A stretch of 45,790 bases of DNA from PKWO01 sp036561005. GTDB lineage: Bacteria > Pseudomonadota > Gammaproteobacteria > Burkholderiales > Burkholderiaceae_D. Below are positions 8,198-17,380 of this stretch, one piece after another (the first letter of the stretch is position 1; every line of letters begins with the position of its first letter). The stretch spans positions 1-45,790 of the forward strand of contig DATBQE010000165.1 in assembly GCA_036561005.1 (NCBI GenBank). Reading direction: 5' to 3'. The notes below the pieces were generated by a model. That model was not told the origin of the DNA, did no database searches, and was given only the letters and a program-made list of their open reading frames with translations. A program made the position numbers and the translations under genes.

Positions 8198-9949
8198 ATG
8201 ACGCTGTTTCAACTGATACGCCGCTTCGTTTACCGACACTGGAGAGCCTATATTGCGTCGGCCGGCATGTTGACAGGCATCAGCATCCTCAGCGTATTCA
8301 TTCCGCGCCGCATTGGCGCAATCATCGACCAGTTGGTCGCCGGCGAATTGTATGGCGGCGCGCTGCTGCTGCAATTGGCGATCCCGATCGGCATGAGCGT
8401 CGTGATCTATTTCCTGCGCGTCGGCTGGCGCCTGCAGCTTTTTGCTGCCGCATACCGCTTCGGCATGGAACTGCGCACCAACCTGTATGAACGCATGACA
8501 CTGCAGGGCGCGGCGTTCTACCAGCAACAACGCACAGGCGACCTGATGGCACTTGCCACCAACGATATCGATGCAATCGAGATGGCCGCCGGCGAAGCAA
8601 TGCTGGCCGGCTATGACGGCAGCACCACGCTGGTGATCGTGCTTGGCATGATGATCCTGGGCGTCGATTGGCGTCTGGCTCTGGTTGCCCTGTTGCCGTT
8701 TCCTTTCATGGCCGTCGCCTTCTGGATTGTTTCGCGCCGGGTCCACGATGCTTGGCGCGATTCGCTCGATCGCTTCAGCAAATTGAACGATCACGTGCAG
8801 GAAACGCTGTCGGGTGTGCGTACGCTGCGCGCGCTTGGGCTGGAAGCGCGCAGCGCGCGGCAATTCGCCGAGCTGGCTGAAGATGCTGCCGCGTCGAGCC
8901 TGACGGCGCAGCGTTGGGAAGCCGCCTACGAGCCGGCGGTCGGCATCACGCTCACCGCGTCGGCCACCCTGACGCTGGTCCTGGGCGGCTATCTGGTCTG
9001 GCAGGGGCAATTGACAATCGGTTCTTTAACCAGCTTCAGCATGTATCTCGGCCAATTGATCTGGCCCATGTTCGCCGCAGGTTGGGTGCTGTCGCTGCTC
9101 GAACGCGGCAAGGCAGCGTGGAAGCGCCTGGAGCCGGTGTTGAAGGAACCGCTCGCCATCGACGATCACGGCAGCCTCACTGCCCTGCCCGAGGGCGAAC
9201 TCAGGATCCTGCAGCTTAGCTATGCCTACCCAGGCCAGCAGACGCCGGCGCTCGATCAAGTCACGGTCGAACTCGCGCCCGGCAAGACGCTGGGGCTGGT
9301 CGGTGCCACGGGAGCGGGGAAATCCACCCTCCTTCGCCTGATCCTGCGCCAGAATTCGCCGCAAGGCGGCTCGCTTTTGTGGGGCGGCCATGCACTGGAC
9401 GAATATCGCCTGGAAACACTACGTGCCGCGATCAGCTGGGTGCCCCAGGAATCGTTTCTGTTCTCGGCCACGATAGCCGACAATATCGCATTGGCCAAGG
9501 CCGGCGCCAGCCGGGAAGAAATTGAACATGTCGCGCGTCTGGCCGCCGTGCACGACGACATCATGCGCCTGCCCAAGGCTTATGACACACTGGTCGGCGA
9601 ACGCGGTGTCACGCTGTCGGGCGGCCAACGTCAACGCGTGGCGATTGCACGCGCACTGTTGGCCGACAGCCCGTTGCTGCTGCTTGACGACGCGCTATCG
9701 GCGGTCGACACCGGCACCGAAGCGCAAATCCTTGGGCACTTGCAGGAACTGCGAGCCAGGCACAAGGAACGCAGTGTGATCATTGTCAGCCATCGCCTGA
9801 GCTCGGTAGCCGATGCCGACCATATCGTCGTGCTCAAGCACGGCCGCATTGTAGAAACCGGCGATCATCAGAGCCTGCTGGCGCAAAATGGCTGGTACGC
9901 AGCGCAATGGCAATATCAGCAACTGGAAGAAAGTCTCGATGCGCTCTGA
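8198..9949 (+). CDS. ABC exporter half-transporter A (MdlA-like)
   Basis: 583 aa: an N-terminal ABC exporter membrane domain with six predicted helices (about residues 1-310) and a C-terminal nucleotide-binding domain. The latter has Walker A GATGAGKST (about 368-376), Q-loop WVPQESFLF, signature LSGGQRQRVAIARAL, Walker B LLLLDDALSAVD and switch His in IIVSHRLSS. The residue after the Walker B Asp is Asp instead of the catalytic Glu, as in one half of many heterodimeric exporters such as MdlA. The gene overlaps the next half-transporter by 11 bp, so the two should form a heterodimer exporting drugs, lipids or peptides; the substrate is unknown. It follows the propeller gene after 18 bp and may be cotranscribed. 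Confidence 0.9.
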   Translation: MTLFQLIRRFVYRHWRAYIASAGMLTGISILSVFIPRRIGAIIDQLVAGELYGGALLLQLAIPIGMSVVIYFLRVGWRLQLFAAAYRFGMELRTNLYERMTLQGAAFYQQQRTGDLMALATNDIDAIEMAAGEAMLAGYDGSTTLVIVLGMMILGVDWRLALVALLPFPFMAVAFWIVSRRVHDAWRDSLDRFSKLNDHVQETLSGVRTLRALGLEARSARQFAELAEDAAASSLTAQRWEAAYEPAVGITLTASATLTLVLGGYLVWQGQLTIGSLTSFSMYLGQLIWPMFAAGWVLSLLERGKAAWKRLEPVLKEPLAIDDHGSLTALPEGELRILQLSYAYPGQQTPALDQVTVELAPGKTLGLVGATGAGKSTLLRLILRQNSPQGGSLLWGGHALDEYRLETLRAAISWVPQESFLFSATIADNIALAKAGASREEIEHVARLAAVHDDIMRLPKAYDTLVGERGVTLSGGQRQRVAIARALLADSPLLLLDDALSAVDTGTEAQILGHLQELRARHKERSVIIVSHRLSSVADADHIVVLKHGRIVETGDHQSLLAQNGWYAAQWQYQQLEESLDAL

Positions 9950-11675
9950 AACCTGGCAAGCCGTCTCGCTGTTGCGCCAAGCGGCCAGGCCGGAACGTCA
10001 TCACCTCGTCAAAGGCGTTGTGTGGTTGATCCTGGCAGCCGGCCTCGAAATGCTCGGCCCGCTGTTCGGCCGTTCGCTAATCGACAATTACCTGTTGCCG
10101 CATCACCTGGATCTGCCGCGCATGGCCGGCCTCTTGGGCGGCAGCCTGCTGGCCGGCTGGGCTGCATCCATCTTGCGCTACCAGCAACTGCTGCGACTGG
10201 CCGGCCTGGCCATGCGTTCGGTGCGGCGCCTGCGCGAGCAGGTTTATGGCCATGTGCTGCGCCTGCCCATGGCTTTTTTCGACAAGGCCATCACCGGGCA
10301 GTTAGTCAGCCGCGTTACGAACGATACGGAAGCCGTCAAGACGCTGTACATCCAGGTGTTGTTCGTCATGCTCGACAGCAGCATTGTCATTGTCGGCGCC
10401 ATGGTCGCCATGGCTTTGCTCGACTGGCGCCTGATGCTGATCGTCACGACCCTGATCCCCGTCGTGGTGATCATCGTCTGGTTCTACCAGCGCATGAGCG
10501 CGCCGGCCGTGGCGCGCTCGCGTGAATTGCGCAGCGACATCAACGCCCAGGTGGCCGAATCGATTGCCGGCATGCCGGTGCTGCAGGCGTCCAACGCCAC
10601 GCAACGCTTCAACGCGCGCTTCGGTGCAACCAGCCTGGCGCACTACCACGCTCGCCTGGGCGAATTGCGTGCCAATGCCTGGCTGCTGCGTCCGGCACTC
10701 GACATGCTGAACATCCTGCTGCTCTCTGCCGTTATCTACAGTTTCGGCTCCGCCCGCGTGAGTGCAGTCGAGGCCGGTGTGCTATACGCCTTCGTCAGCT
10801 ACATTGGCCGTGTGATCGATCCATTGATTCAGATCACGCTGCAATTCAGCCAGTTGCAGCAATCGGTCATTTCCACGGCAAGGGTCAACAAGCTGCTGCA
10901 GGAAACGCAGCCGGAATTGAATAAGCAGGATGCGCGCATCACAGCCGGCGCCGTCGCCATCCGCGATCTGAGCTTCGGCTATGCAGCGGAAAATCCGGTG
11001 CTGCACGATATCAACCTGAAGATCCCTGCAGGTAGTTTCTATGGCATTGTCGGCCACACCGGGAGTGGAAAATCGACGCTGCTATCGCTGCTTTTGCGCT
11101 TCTATCATGCGCAAAGCGGTTACATTGAAATCGACGGCTTGCCGCTGGCCAGCATCGGCGACACGGCATTTCGCGAACGCGTCGGACTGGTGCCGCAAGA
11201 CCCATTCCTGCTCGCGGCAAGCGCACGTGAAAATATCGACATGGGACGCGGTTTGAGCGATACCGAGATTGAAGCTGCCGCGCGCGCCGCCAAGGCGCAC
11301 GAATTCATCAGCGCGCTGGAGCAAGGCTACGACACACCGCTGGGAGAAGGCGGTGCGCGCCTTTCGACCGGGCAAAAGCAATTGGTCGCCATCGCCCGTG
11401 CCCTTGCCGGCCGGCCTTCCATACTGTTCCTCGACGAAGCGACTTCGCACATCGACAGCGAAACCGAGCAAGTGGTGCAAGCCGCCCTGACCGAACTACG
11501 CGGCAAGGTCACCATCATTGCGATTGCCCATCGCCTTTCGACCATTCGCGACGCCGACCGCATCGTCGTGCTAAACCATGGTCGTATCACCGAAGCGGGT
11601 CGTCACGAGGAATTGATGGACATCGCCGGCGGCATTTATCAGCGCCTGTATTTGTTGCAGCAGTTGAGCGAATAA
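9939..11675 (+). CDS. ABC exporter half-transporter B (MdlB-like)
   Basis: 578 aa, with a six-helix exporter membrane domain followed by a nucleotide-binding domain: Walker A GHTGSGKST (about 371-379), Q-loop LVPQDPFLL, signature LSTGQKQLVAIARAL, Walker B ILFLDEATSHID with the catalytic Glu, and switch His IAIAHRLST. The signature differs from the consensus LSGGQ, while Walker B is canonical, the reverse of its partner. This is the pattern expected of a heterodimer with one degenerate and one active ATP site. The start ATG at 9939 is preceded by GGAAGAAAG inside the end of the upstream gene; an in-frame start at 9888 would extend it by 17 residues and is less likely. Confidence 0.9.
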   Translation: MRSETWQAVSLLRQAARPERHHLVKGVVWLILAAGLEMLGPLFGRSLIDNYLLPHHLDLPRMAGLLGGSLLAGWAASILRYQQLLRLAGLAMRSVRRLREQVYGHVLRLPMAFFDKAITGQLVSRVTNDTEAVKTLYIQVLFVMLDSSIVIVGAMVAMALLDWRLMLIVTTLIPVVVIIVWFYQRMSAPAVARSRELRSDINAQVAESIAGMPVLQASNATQRFNARFGATSLAHYHARLGELRANAWLLRPALDMLNILLLSAVIYSFGSARVSAVEAGVLYAFVSYIGRVIDPLIQITLQFSQLQQSVISTARVNKLLQETQPELNKQDARITAGAVAIRDLSFGYAAENPVLHDINLKIPAGSFYGIVGHTGSGKSTLLSLLLRFYHAQSGYIEIDGLPLASIGDTAFRERVGLVPQDPFLLAASARENIDMGRGLSDTEIEAAARAAKAHEFISALEQGYDTPLGEGGARLSTGQKQLVAIARALAGRPSILFLDEATSHIDSETEQVVQAALTELRGKVTIIAIAHRLSTIRDADRIVVLNHGRITEAGRHEELMDIAGGIYQRLYLLQQLSE

Positions 11676-11774
11676 TCGTCACACCGACCAAATGCGCCGG
11701 CGAGCAAAATCTGTCTTTGATGCAATGCTTTTCCGGAATAGAATCATGATTTCGGGAAATCTTGCGGAGCGAAG

Positions 11775-13157
11775 ATGACTTCAAGAATGCGGCTTGCCTT
11801 GCTTTGCCCTCTGCTCTTCCTCTCCGCATGCAGCCACCTGACCGACCAGGTACGCGATTCCATGAATCTGGCTACCACACTGACCCAGGCTTGCACCCAA
11901 CCGAACGTACGCAACATCTCCTCACCGGAAAGCATCGCCGACAACCTGCAGTCGCGCGCGCTGGCCGATTTCGGCTTCGCCGACCGTCCGATCAATGTGC
12001 CCGACAACTATCGCACCAGCTATAGCGTCCAGTCGGCCCTTACCAGCATCCACGACATCCTGGCGGACATCGAAGAACAGGACAAACCCGGCTTCGCCGA
12101 TGCGACTGCCGCAGCAGAGAAGTTGCGCGCCGACGTCAGGGCCATCAAAGGCACGCTGCAGTCAGAATTTACAAAATGGAAATCCAACATCAAGTCGACC
12201 TGCGGTTCGGGCAACAGCGAAGCGATCGCCTGCTATGTCGATTTTTCCGTTTACGTGCAAACCGCCACGGCCGCAGTGCATGACGATTACGTGACCCTGG
12301 ATGGCGACGCACAGGATCTCGCGAGGAAGCTCAAAGCCGATATAGCCAAGGTAAAGAGCCTCGATCAATCGATCAAGGATGCGCTCACGCAAGACGCGAC
12401 GCGCCTTACACGCTATGTCGCCATCATGCTTGTGTTGCTTGACGACATTGCCCAGCATGAAAGCATACGCGAGTGCAGCCAGTGCAAACTCATCTTTGCG
12501 GACGTTGAGGAGTCCGGAAAGCAATACCTGGCTTACGAAGTCGCCAATATCACCATGAATCAACTCGATCACATTGCGCGTACGGCGGAATCCAAGCTCG
12601 ACGAGATCGATCAAAAATCCTGGTTCATCCTCTCAGCCGGCGATTTCCTCTACAGCAAGGCAATCGCAGACAAGGTCAGCGCGACCATCATCGATGCCCT
12701 GCCCAAGAAAACCATGGTTGTCGGCGTCGACCATACGGCAAATATGTTTGCCGGCAATAGTTTCGTCGATGGACGTTATCTGCAGGAGGCCATCACTGCC
12801 TATTCCTGCAGACGCATCACCGCCGACATGTCGGGCAGCGATCCCAATGCCGTGCGCACCGAAACGTTACTCTACCCGGTCTATGCCGGCTTGATATGCG
12901 GCTTCGGCGAGCGGGACGGCAAGGGCAGGCCGACCAATCTGTGCGACAGCGTCACGAATCATGTAGCGACGGCGCAACCACCATTCATATTGACCGGCGC
13001 CGCGCCGAATGCCGTCCACCAGCCGCAAAATCTGACCGATTTACTCGTCATGGTGGATGTCAAAGCAAATCAGCAGGTCCGCGCTGCCGGCAAACCGCCC
13101 GAGGCGCAGGTCAACCGAGTGGAAATCAAAAAGATCATCAACGACAGCGTTCACTAG
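11775..13157 (+). CDS. Predicted lipoprotein of unknown function, 460 aa
   Basis: It begins MTSRMRLALLCPLLFLSACS, a lipoprotein signal peptide with lipobox LSAC, so it should be lipid-anchored at Cys19 on the periplasmic side. The rest is soluble and largely helical, with long charged helices such as DATAAAEKLRADVRAIKGTLQSE and LARKLKADIAKVKSLDQSI. Several Cys residues follow (CGSGNSEAIAC, CSQC, CRRI, CGFG), possibly forming disulfides. I recognise no family. GGAGCGAAG precedes the ATG. It starts 100 bp after the ABC exporter and may belong to the same transcription unit; no terminator was seen between them. Confidence 0.8.
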   Translation: MTSRMRLALLCPLLFLSACSHLTDQVRDSMNLATTLTQACTQPNVRNISSPESIADNLQSRALADFGFADRPINVPDNYRTSYSVQSALTSIHDILADIEEQDKPGFADATAAAEKLRADVRAIKGTLQSEFTKWKSNIKSTCGSGNSEAIACYVDFSVYVQTATAAVHDDYVTLDGDAQDLARKLKADIAKVKSLDQSIKDALTQDATRLTRYVAIMLVLLDDIAQHESIRECSQCKLIFADVEESGKQYLAYEVANITMNQLDHIARTAESKLDEIDQKSWFILSAGDFLYSKAIADKVSATIIDALPKKTMVVGVDHTANMFAGNSFVDGRYLQEAITAYSCRRITADMSGSDPNAVRTETLLYPVYAGLICGFGERDGKGRPTNLCDSVTNHVATAQPPFILTGAAPNAVHQPQNLTDLLVMVDVKANQQVRAAGKPPEAQVNRVEIKKIINDSVH

Positions 13158-13220
13158 TCGTTTCGGCGACGGAAATGGGAACGCATTGATCACGAAACAA
13201 ACCGGCAAGCGGGAGAATAA

Positions 13221-13658
13221 GTGGACACCCTATTCGATCAAGCGCAAATTCAAACCCTCGTCAATCGCTTTGCCAACAGTTTTGATCTCAAGGACTGGTT
13301 GGCGCTGGAAGATTGTCTATGCGACAGCCTGCATACCGACTACTCTGATCTGCGCGGCACGCCACCGGAGATAATCGATAAACAGCGTTTTGTGCAACTG
13401 CGGCGCGCCGCGCTCGATGCCTTGGCCACGCAACACTTGATGGGCAATCACGAAATCACCGTTGACGACGATACGGCGCGCGTCACGGTCTCTTGCGTCA
13501 TTTTCAGGAAAAACGCCGCAGGCGAGCGGCTCAACACACACTGCATCTACTTCTTTAAAGCCAGGCGCGATGACAGCAGATGGAAAATAAGTGCGATCAG
13601 GCAAAAAGTGCTGTTGAACGACGGCGATACGTCCATTCACGCGGGCATCGTTCAATAG
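13221..13658 (+). CDS. NTF2-like / SnoaL-like domain protein
   Basis: A 145-aa protein whose layout matches the SnoaL-like NTF2 fold: an N-terminal helix (LFDQAQIQTLVNRFANSFDLKDWLALEDCLCDSLHTDYSDLRG), then a strand-rich half with QHLMGNHEITVDDDTARVTVSCVIFRK and WKISAIRQKVLLNDGD. Such proteins are small-molecule binding or isomerase/dehydratase-type enzymes. The start is GTG at 13221, with GGGAG at correct distance; there is no closer ATG. The specific function is unknown. Confidence 0.78.
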   Translation: MDTLFDQAQIQTLVNRFANSFDLKDWLALEDCLCDSLHTDYSDLRGTPPEIIDKQRFVQLRRAALDALATQHLMGNHEITVDDDTARVTVSCVIFRKNAAGERLNTHCIYFFKARRDDSRWKISAIRQKVLLNDGDTSIHAGIVQ

Positions 13659-13776
13659 TAAGGTTGCGCAAATGTATTCAGAGAAATTGAAACCTCAATT
13701 TCATGTCTGAATACGGCGAGTATAAATTGTGGCGTCCTTTCATACTTCGTTGCATCGTCAATGAAAGGAACTCACC

Positions 13777-14481
13777 ATGCATGTCACCTGCGAACCGGCA
13801 ATACTGTACTTCGGCACACCGGTAGTCATCCTCAGCACCATCAATGAAGACGGCACGGCGAACCTGGCACCGATGTCTTCCGTTTTCTGGCTCGGCTGGC
13901 GCGCCATGCTCGGTCTCGGCGCCAGCGGCCAGACAGCACAGAATCTGAAACGCAGCCGCGAATGCGTATTGAATCTTCCATCCGCCGCCCAGGTGGACGG
14001 CGTCAACAGGCTGGCATTGACTACCGGCGCCTATCCCGTTCCGGAAGTAAAGCACGCGCGCGGATACCGGCACGTCAAAGACAAATTCGCAGCCGCTGAC
14101 TGGACTGCCGTGCCATCCGAAACGGTTGCCGCGCCGAGAGTGCTGCAGTGCCCGGTACAGATGGAAGCATCCGTCGAAGCCATCCACGGCATTGCGGATG
14201 ACGACGAGGCCATGCGCGGACGGATACTCACTTTCGAAGTGCGCATCCGGCGCGTGCACATCGAGCAATACCTCTTGGCAGACGGTCAGGAGAATCGCGT
14301 CGATCCCGACAAATGGCACCCCCTGATCATGAGCTTCCAGAAGTTCTACGGCCTGCAGGACTCACAATTGCATCCATCCACGCTGGCACAGATTCCGGAG
14401 CATATGTATCGCAGCAAGGACGTGGATCGTGCACGCGGGGAGTGGGCAACAATTCAGGAACAGGCCGAGGCACTGAGCTGA
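13777..14481 (+). CDS. Flavin reductase-like FMN-binding protein (DIM6/NTAB type)
   Basis: 234 aa. The N-terminal stretch PVVILSTINEDGTANLAPMSSVFWLG, then AMLGLGASGQTAQNLKRSRECVLNLPS, is the characteristic FMN-binding split-barrel opening of flavin reductase-like proteins. A longer C-terminal part (RGRILTFEVRIRRVHIEQYLL...HPLIMSFQKFYGL) is typical of the DIM6/NTAB branch. It probably binds FMN and reduces flavin or protects an oxygenase; the partner is unknown. GAAAGGAA lies upstream of the ATG. It is preceded by a 118-bp gap. Confidence 0.85.
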   Translation: MHVTCEPAILYFGTPVVILSTINEDGTANLAPMSSVFWLGWRAMLGLGASGQTAQNLKRSRECVLNLPSAAQVDGVNRLALTTGAYPVPEVKHARGYRHVKDKFAAADWTAVPSETVAAPRVLQCPVQMEASVEAIHGIADDDEAMRGRILTFEVRIRRVHIEQYLLADGQENRVDPDKWHPLIMSFQKFYGLQDSQLHPSTLAQIPEHMYRSKDVDRARGEWATIQEQAEALS

Positions 14482-14503
14482 TATTTGCCATAGCATGATG
14501 GGT

Positions 14504-14872
14504 TCATTCCATCGCCATGGCAAAAACGCGCAGGCGGTGTCCATCGGGATCGAGCGCCACGAAGGTGTAACCGAAATCGAGATCGGTTGGCGCTTGCGCG
14601 ATTCGCATCCCAAGGCCTTTCCAAACTTCATAATGTGCGTCGACCGTTTGTCTGTCTGCGACCGAGAAACCGAGTTCGCTGCCGCCAACCGGCGTGGCGC
14701 CCGGCTCGACAGTGTGTTTCGACCACAGGCCGAGCTTGACCCCGGAGTCGAGCACGAAAAGGGCGAAGCCGGGGGACGATTCGACGGGTTCCTTGTCGAG
14801 CAAGCCGGCGTAGAAGGCGGCGGAGGCAGGAGGATTATCGACGTACAGCAGGGTGTAATTCATGTCTTTCAT
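14504..14872 (-). CDS. VOC (glyoxalase/bleomycin resistance) family protein
   Basis: A 122-aa protein with the paired beta-alpha-beta-beta-beta modules of the vicinal oxygen chelate fold: YTLLYVDNPPASAAFYAGLLDKEPVESSPGFALFVLDSGVKLGLW, then GSELGFSVADRQTVDAHYEVWKGLGMRIAQAPTDLDFGYTFVALDPDGHRLRVFA. The DPDGHRLRVF ending is typical of the family. The substrate is unknown. The ATG at 14872 with GGAG upstream is chosen over an in-frame start eight codons earlier. It converges with the flavin reductase gene. Confidence 0.87.
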   Translation of the reverse strand: MKDMNYTLLYVDNPPASAAFYAGLLDKEPVESSPGFALFVLDSGVKLGLWSKHTVEPGATPVGGSELGFSVADRQTVDAHYEVWKGLGMRIAQAPTDLDFGYTFVALDPDGHRLRVFAMAME

Positions 14873-14959
14873 GGCGTGGCTCCAGAGTGATGTCAAGAAA
14901 CGATTGGATTGTGGTTGCGTTGTGTTTCAACCATGGAGCCATATTAGGTGCTGGGAATG

Positions 14960-15805
14960 TCAGTTTCTGTCAGCAGCCTCGCCCAGCAGTTTGAGAATGA
15001 TCTCCTTGATGTGAGGCCATGCCGAAGAAAATGGCGCGATCAAATCAAAGTGCCCCACGCTTTCCAATACCAACAGATGCACGTTGCTCCCGACGGCAAG
15101 GGCACGCTCGACATAGGATTGGCTTTGTTCAAGCGGAACGACGGTATCCGGGTTCCCATGCACAATGCGTTGCATTGACGGTGAGGGCAACAACTCGATC
15201 GGACTGGTCAGCGCATAGCGTTCGGGAACCTGATCGGGCTTGCCGCCGAGCAGTTCTGCAACGGAGTCGTTGCAGTAACCGGATACGGCACCGAACGCGC
15301 GCAGATCCGTGATTCCGGCCAACGACACGACGCCTCGCGGTTCAAATGGCTCACGCCGGCAAAGCGGACCTTGTAGAGGCAAATTCCGGCGCGCTGCGAG
15401 CCAAAGCGCGAGGTGTCCTCCCGCCGAATGGCCTACGAATACAACGCGGTTCAAATCGAGCGGAAACCGTTGGGCCAGCACGCGAACGAAATCGGCGCCG
15501 GCGGCAACATCGTCAAAGGTCCCGGTCCAGCCGCCGCCTGCATTGCCAATTCGGCGATATTCGATGGTCCAGGTCGCAATGCCGATGGCCGTGAGGGCTG
15601 CGCTCGCGTGCGCGGCATGCGCCAGATCATTTTCGCCTTGCCAACAGCCGCCGTGAATCACAACCGCAAGTGGGTGGAGGCGATTGTCCTGCAGCTGATT
15701 TTCTGGCAGGCGCAAATCGCCAAAGGCCAGTGCATTGTCGGCGTAAGCAATCCTGATCCCGGCGGGCGGCGGCGGAAGTTGAACAATATCCTTGTAGGTG
15801 ACCAT
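14960..15805 (-). CDS. Alpha/beta hydrolase (carboxylesterase/kynurenine formamidase-like)
   Basis: 281 aa from MVTYKDIVQL. It has the oxyanion-hole motif VVIHGGCWQ, the nucleophile elbow GHSAGGH (Ser), a later acidic residue in HGNPDTVVPLEQS, and His in SVGHFDL, giving a complete Ser-Asp-His triad of the BD-FAE/hormone-sensitive lipase-like esterases. No signal peptide is visible from this start. An ORF extending 39 codons further upstream overlaps the preceding DUF3224 gene and is unlikely to be used. No strong ribosome binding site is seen, so the exact start is uncertain. It lies 22 bp behind the DUF3224 gene and is probably cotranscribed with it. Confidence 0.83.
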   Translation of the reverse strand: MVTYKDIVQLPPPPAGIRIAYADNALAFGDLRLPENQLQDNRLHPLAVVIHGGCWQGENDLAHAAHASAALTAIGIATWTIEYRRIGNAGGGWTGTFDDVAAGADFVRVLAQRFPLDLNRVVFVGHSAGGHLALWLAARRNLPLQGPLCRREPFEPRGVVSLAGITDLRAFGAVSGYCNDSVAELLGGKPDQVPERYALTSPIELLPSPSMQRIVHGNPDTVVPLEQSQSYVERALAVGSNVHLLVLESVGHFDLIAPFSSAWPHIKEIILKLLGEAADRN

Positions 15806-15827
15806 CAAAATTGGCTGTATCTTTTGA

Positions 15828-16352
15828 TCAGGGTTGCTCTGGAAGTACGTATTCAAATTCGTAGGAATGTTTGCCCTCGGCGATGATAATGCGCATGTTG
15901 CCGCTAAGGCCAAGCAATTCACCGCTTCCCGAATCGGGCGCCACGATGATATTCAGATAGGGTGTGCCACGCGTCATCGTGGCATTGTGCTGCAGCACAA
16001 AGCTGCCATGGCGCCCGTGCAATGCGCCGGTGACACGTTCGATTGCAACATAGCCTGCCGATCCCTTGGTATCGGTCCCTGCGCTAAGCATTTCGCCCTT
16101 GCTCGTCGCTTCCAGGTCGCCGTGAAATTGCTTGTCTATCGACATGCGCGCGAGTTTCGAATCCTCCGCGTTGTTGTAGGGTTGCAGTGGGTTTAATTTG
16201 ACTTCGAACGGTCCGGTCGCCAGTTTGGTCACAGTGTCACCTTTTTCGTTTGCGTTTATGTTGCGGGAAACCACCTGCGCGCCTGCGTCATGAGCGTTGC
16301 CGGCGATCAAGCCGGTTACCAATGCGATACTCAGGATTTTGCCATACTTCAT
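15828..16352 (-). CDS. Secreted DUF3224 domain protein
   Basis: 174 aa with an N-terminal Sec signal peptide (MKYGKILSIALVTGLIAGNAHDAGA). The DUF3224 core follows: TGPFEVKLNPLQPYN, RMSIDKQFHGDLEATSKGEMLSAG, GSAGYVAIERVTGALHGRHGSFVLQHNATMTRG, and SGELLGLSGNMRIIIAEGKHSYEFEYVL. The family forms an allene-oxide-cyclase-like barrel and has no assigned role. The ATG follows a GGAGGG-type site. It is divergent from the AraC regulator, so that regulator may control this gene and the downstream hydrolase; this is inference from layout only. Confidence 0.88.
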   Translation of the reverse strand: MKYGKILSIALVTGLIAGNAHDAGAQVVSRNINANEKGDTVTKLATGPFEVKLNPLQPYNNAEDSKLARMSIDKQFHGDLEATSKGEMLSAGTDTKGSAGYVAIERVTGALHGRHGSFVLQHNATMTRGTPYLNIIVAPDSGSGELLGLSGNMRIIIAEGKHSYEFEYVLPEQP

Positions 16353-16473
16353 TTGCCCTCCTCACCAAGAGACATTTGCCCGCTGCTGGCCGGCGCTGCG
16401 TTAAAATCACAACATCAATGCTGCGTGCACTACTGTATTCCCATTTGACCCTAGCCTATTGAACAAACGCGAC

Positions 16474-17277
16474 ATGGCCATCCTGAAGCAAGACCAACCG
16501 CGCGGGGTTCTCAAATCAGGCGTTTCGTCCGGAGAAATTGTGCATGCCCGCTATTTGCCGGCACCCGACCTGGCCCCGTTTGTGGAACACTATTGGACCG
16601 TCGAATGGGACCTTGCGGAGCCGAAGGTGGTTGAGACCTTGCCGCATCCATCCGTGCACCTGGTACTTGAGCCGGGCTCGGCACAACTTGCCGGCATTCA
16701 CACTGCACGCTTTTCCCGTTTTCTCGCAGGCCGCAGCCGTGTTTTCGGCGTGAAATTCCGCCCCGGCGGATTTCGCCCATTTATCAAATTCCCGGTCTCT
16801 ACCTACAGCGAACAGACACTTGCGCTCAAGTCCGTCTTGGGAACGGCTGCCGAAGACTTGGACAAACAGGTACTGATGCATGCCGACCACCATGCGGCAG
16901 TCGATGTACTTGAAACGTTTCTGCGCTCCCTTGATCCGGCAGCAGATAGCAACGCAGAGCTATGTGCCCAAATCGTCGGCCGCATTGCGGACAGTCGCGA
17001 TATCAATAAGGTCGAGATGGTTGCTACGTTTTGCGGTATCGGCATGCGGCGCCTGCAAAGACTGTTCGACGAGTATGTCGGCGTCAGCCCGAAGTGGGTC
17101 ATACAGCGCTATCGGCTGCACGAAGCTGCCGAGCGTATCGCGCAAGCCATCGAGCCGGACTGGCCGGACATTGCGCTGAATTTAGGCTATGCGGACCAGG
17201 CCCACTTTATTCGCGATTTCCGCAAACTTGTCGGCGTAACGCCTGCGGAGTATTTCTTGTCTCTCCCTCAACGCTGA
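16474..17277 (+). CDS. AraC-family transcriptional regulator
   Basis: 267 aa. The N-terminal sensor part (ARYLPAPDLAPFVEHYWTVEWDL...ETLPHPSVHLVLEPG...FGVKFRPGGFRPFI) is the DUF6597-type domain. The C-terminal part has two helix-turn-helix motifs: INKVEMVATFCGIGMRRLQRLFDEYVGVSPKWVIQRYRLHEAAERI and WPDIALNLGYADQAHFIRDFRKLVGVTPAEYF. The second is the conserved AraC signature. It probably regulates the divergent DUF3224/hydrolase genes or the following desaturase. The ATG at 16474 was chosen; a TTG five codons upstream is possible. No clear ribosome binding site is seen for either. Confidence 0.87.
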   Translation: MAILKQDQPRGVLKSGVSSGEIVHARYLPAPDLAPFVEHYWTVEWDLAEPKVVETLPHPSVHLVLEPGSAQLAGIHTARFSRFLAGRSRVFGVKFRPGGFRPFIKFPVSTYSEQTLALKSVLGTAAEDLDKQVLMHADHHAAVDVLETFLRSLDPAADSNAELCAQIVGRIADSRDINKVEMVATFCGIGMRRLQRLFDEYVGVSPKWVIQRYRLHEAAERIAQAIEPDWPDIALNLGYADQAHFIRDFRKLVGVTPAEYFLSLPQR

Positions 17278-17380
17278 AAACGGAGCGCACCTCGATGTGC
17301 CGAACCTGTAATATTGCTCGGATTATGGGCGCTTGCCCGATAACCAAGCTCCGTGCGCGTCATTCCTTTTGGGGCATGCA

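Noticed and set aside
7487..9010. 507-codon minus-strand frame
   Set aside because: It is antisense to the propeller and ABC exporter genes, both of which have clear family motifs.
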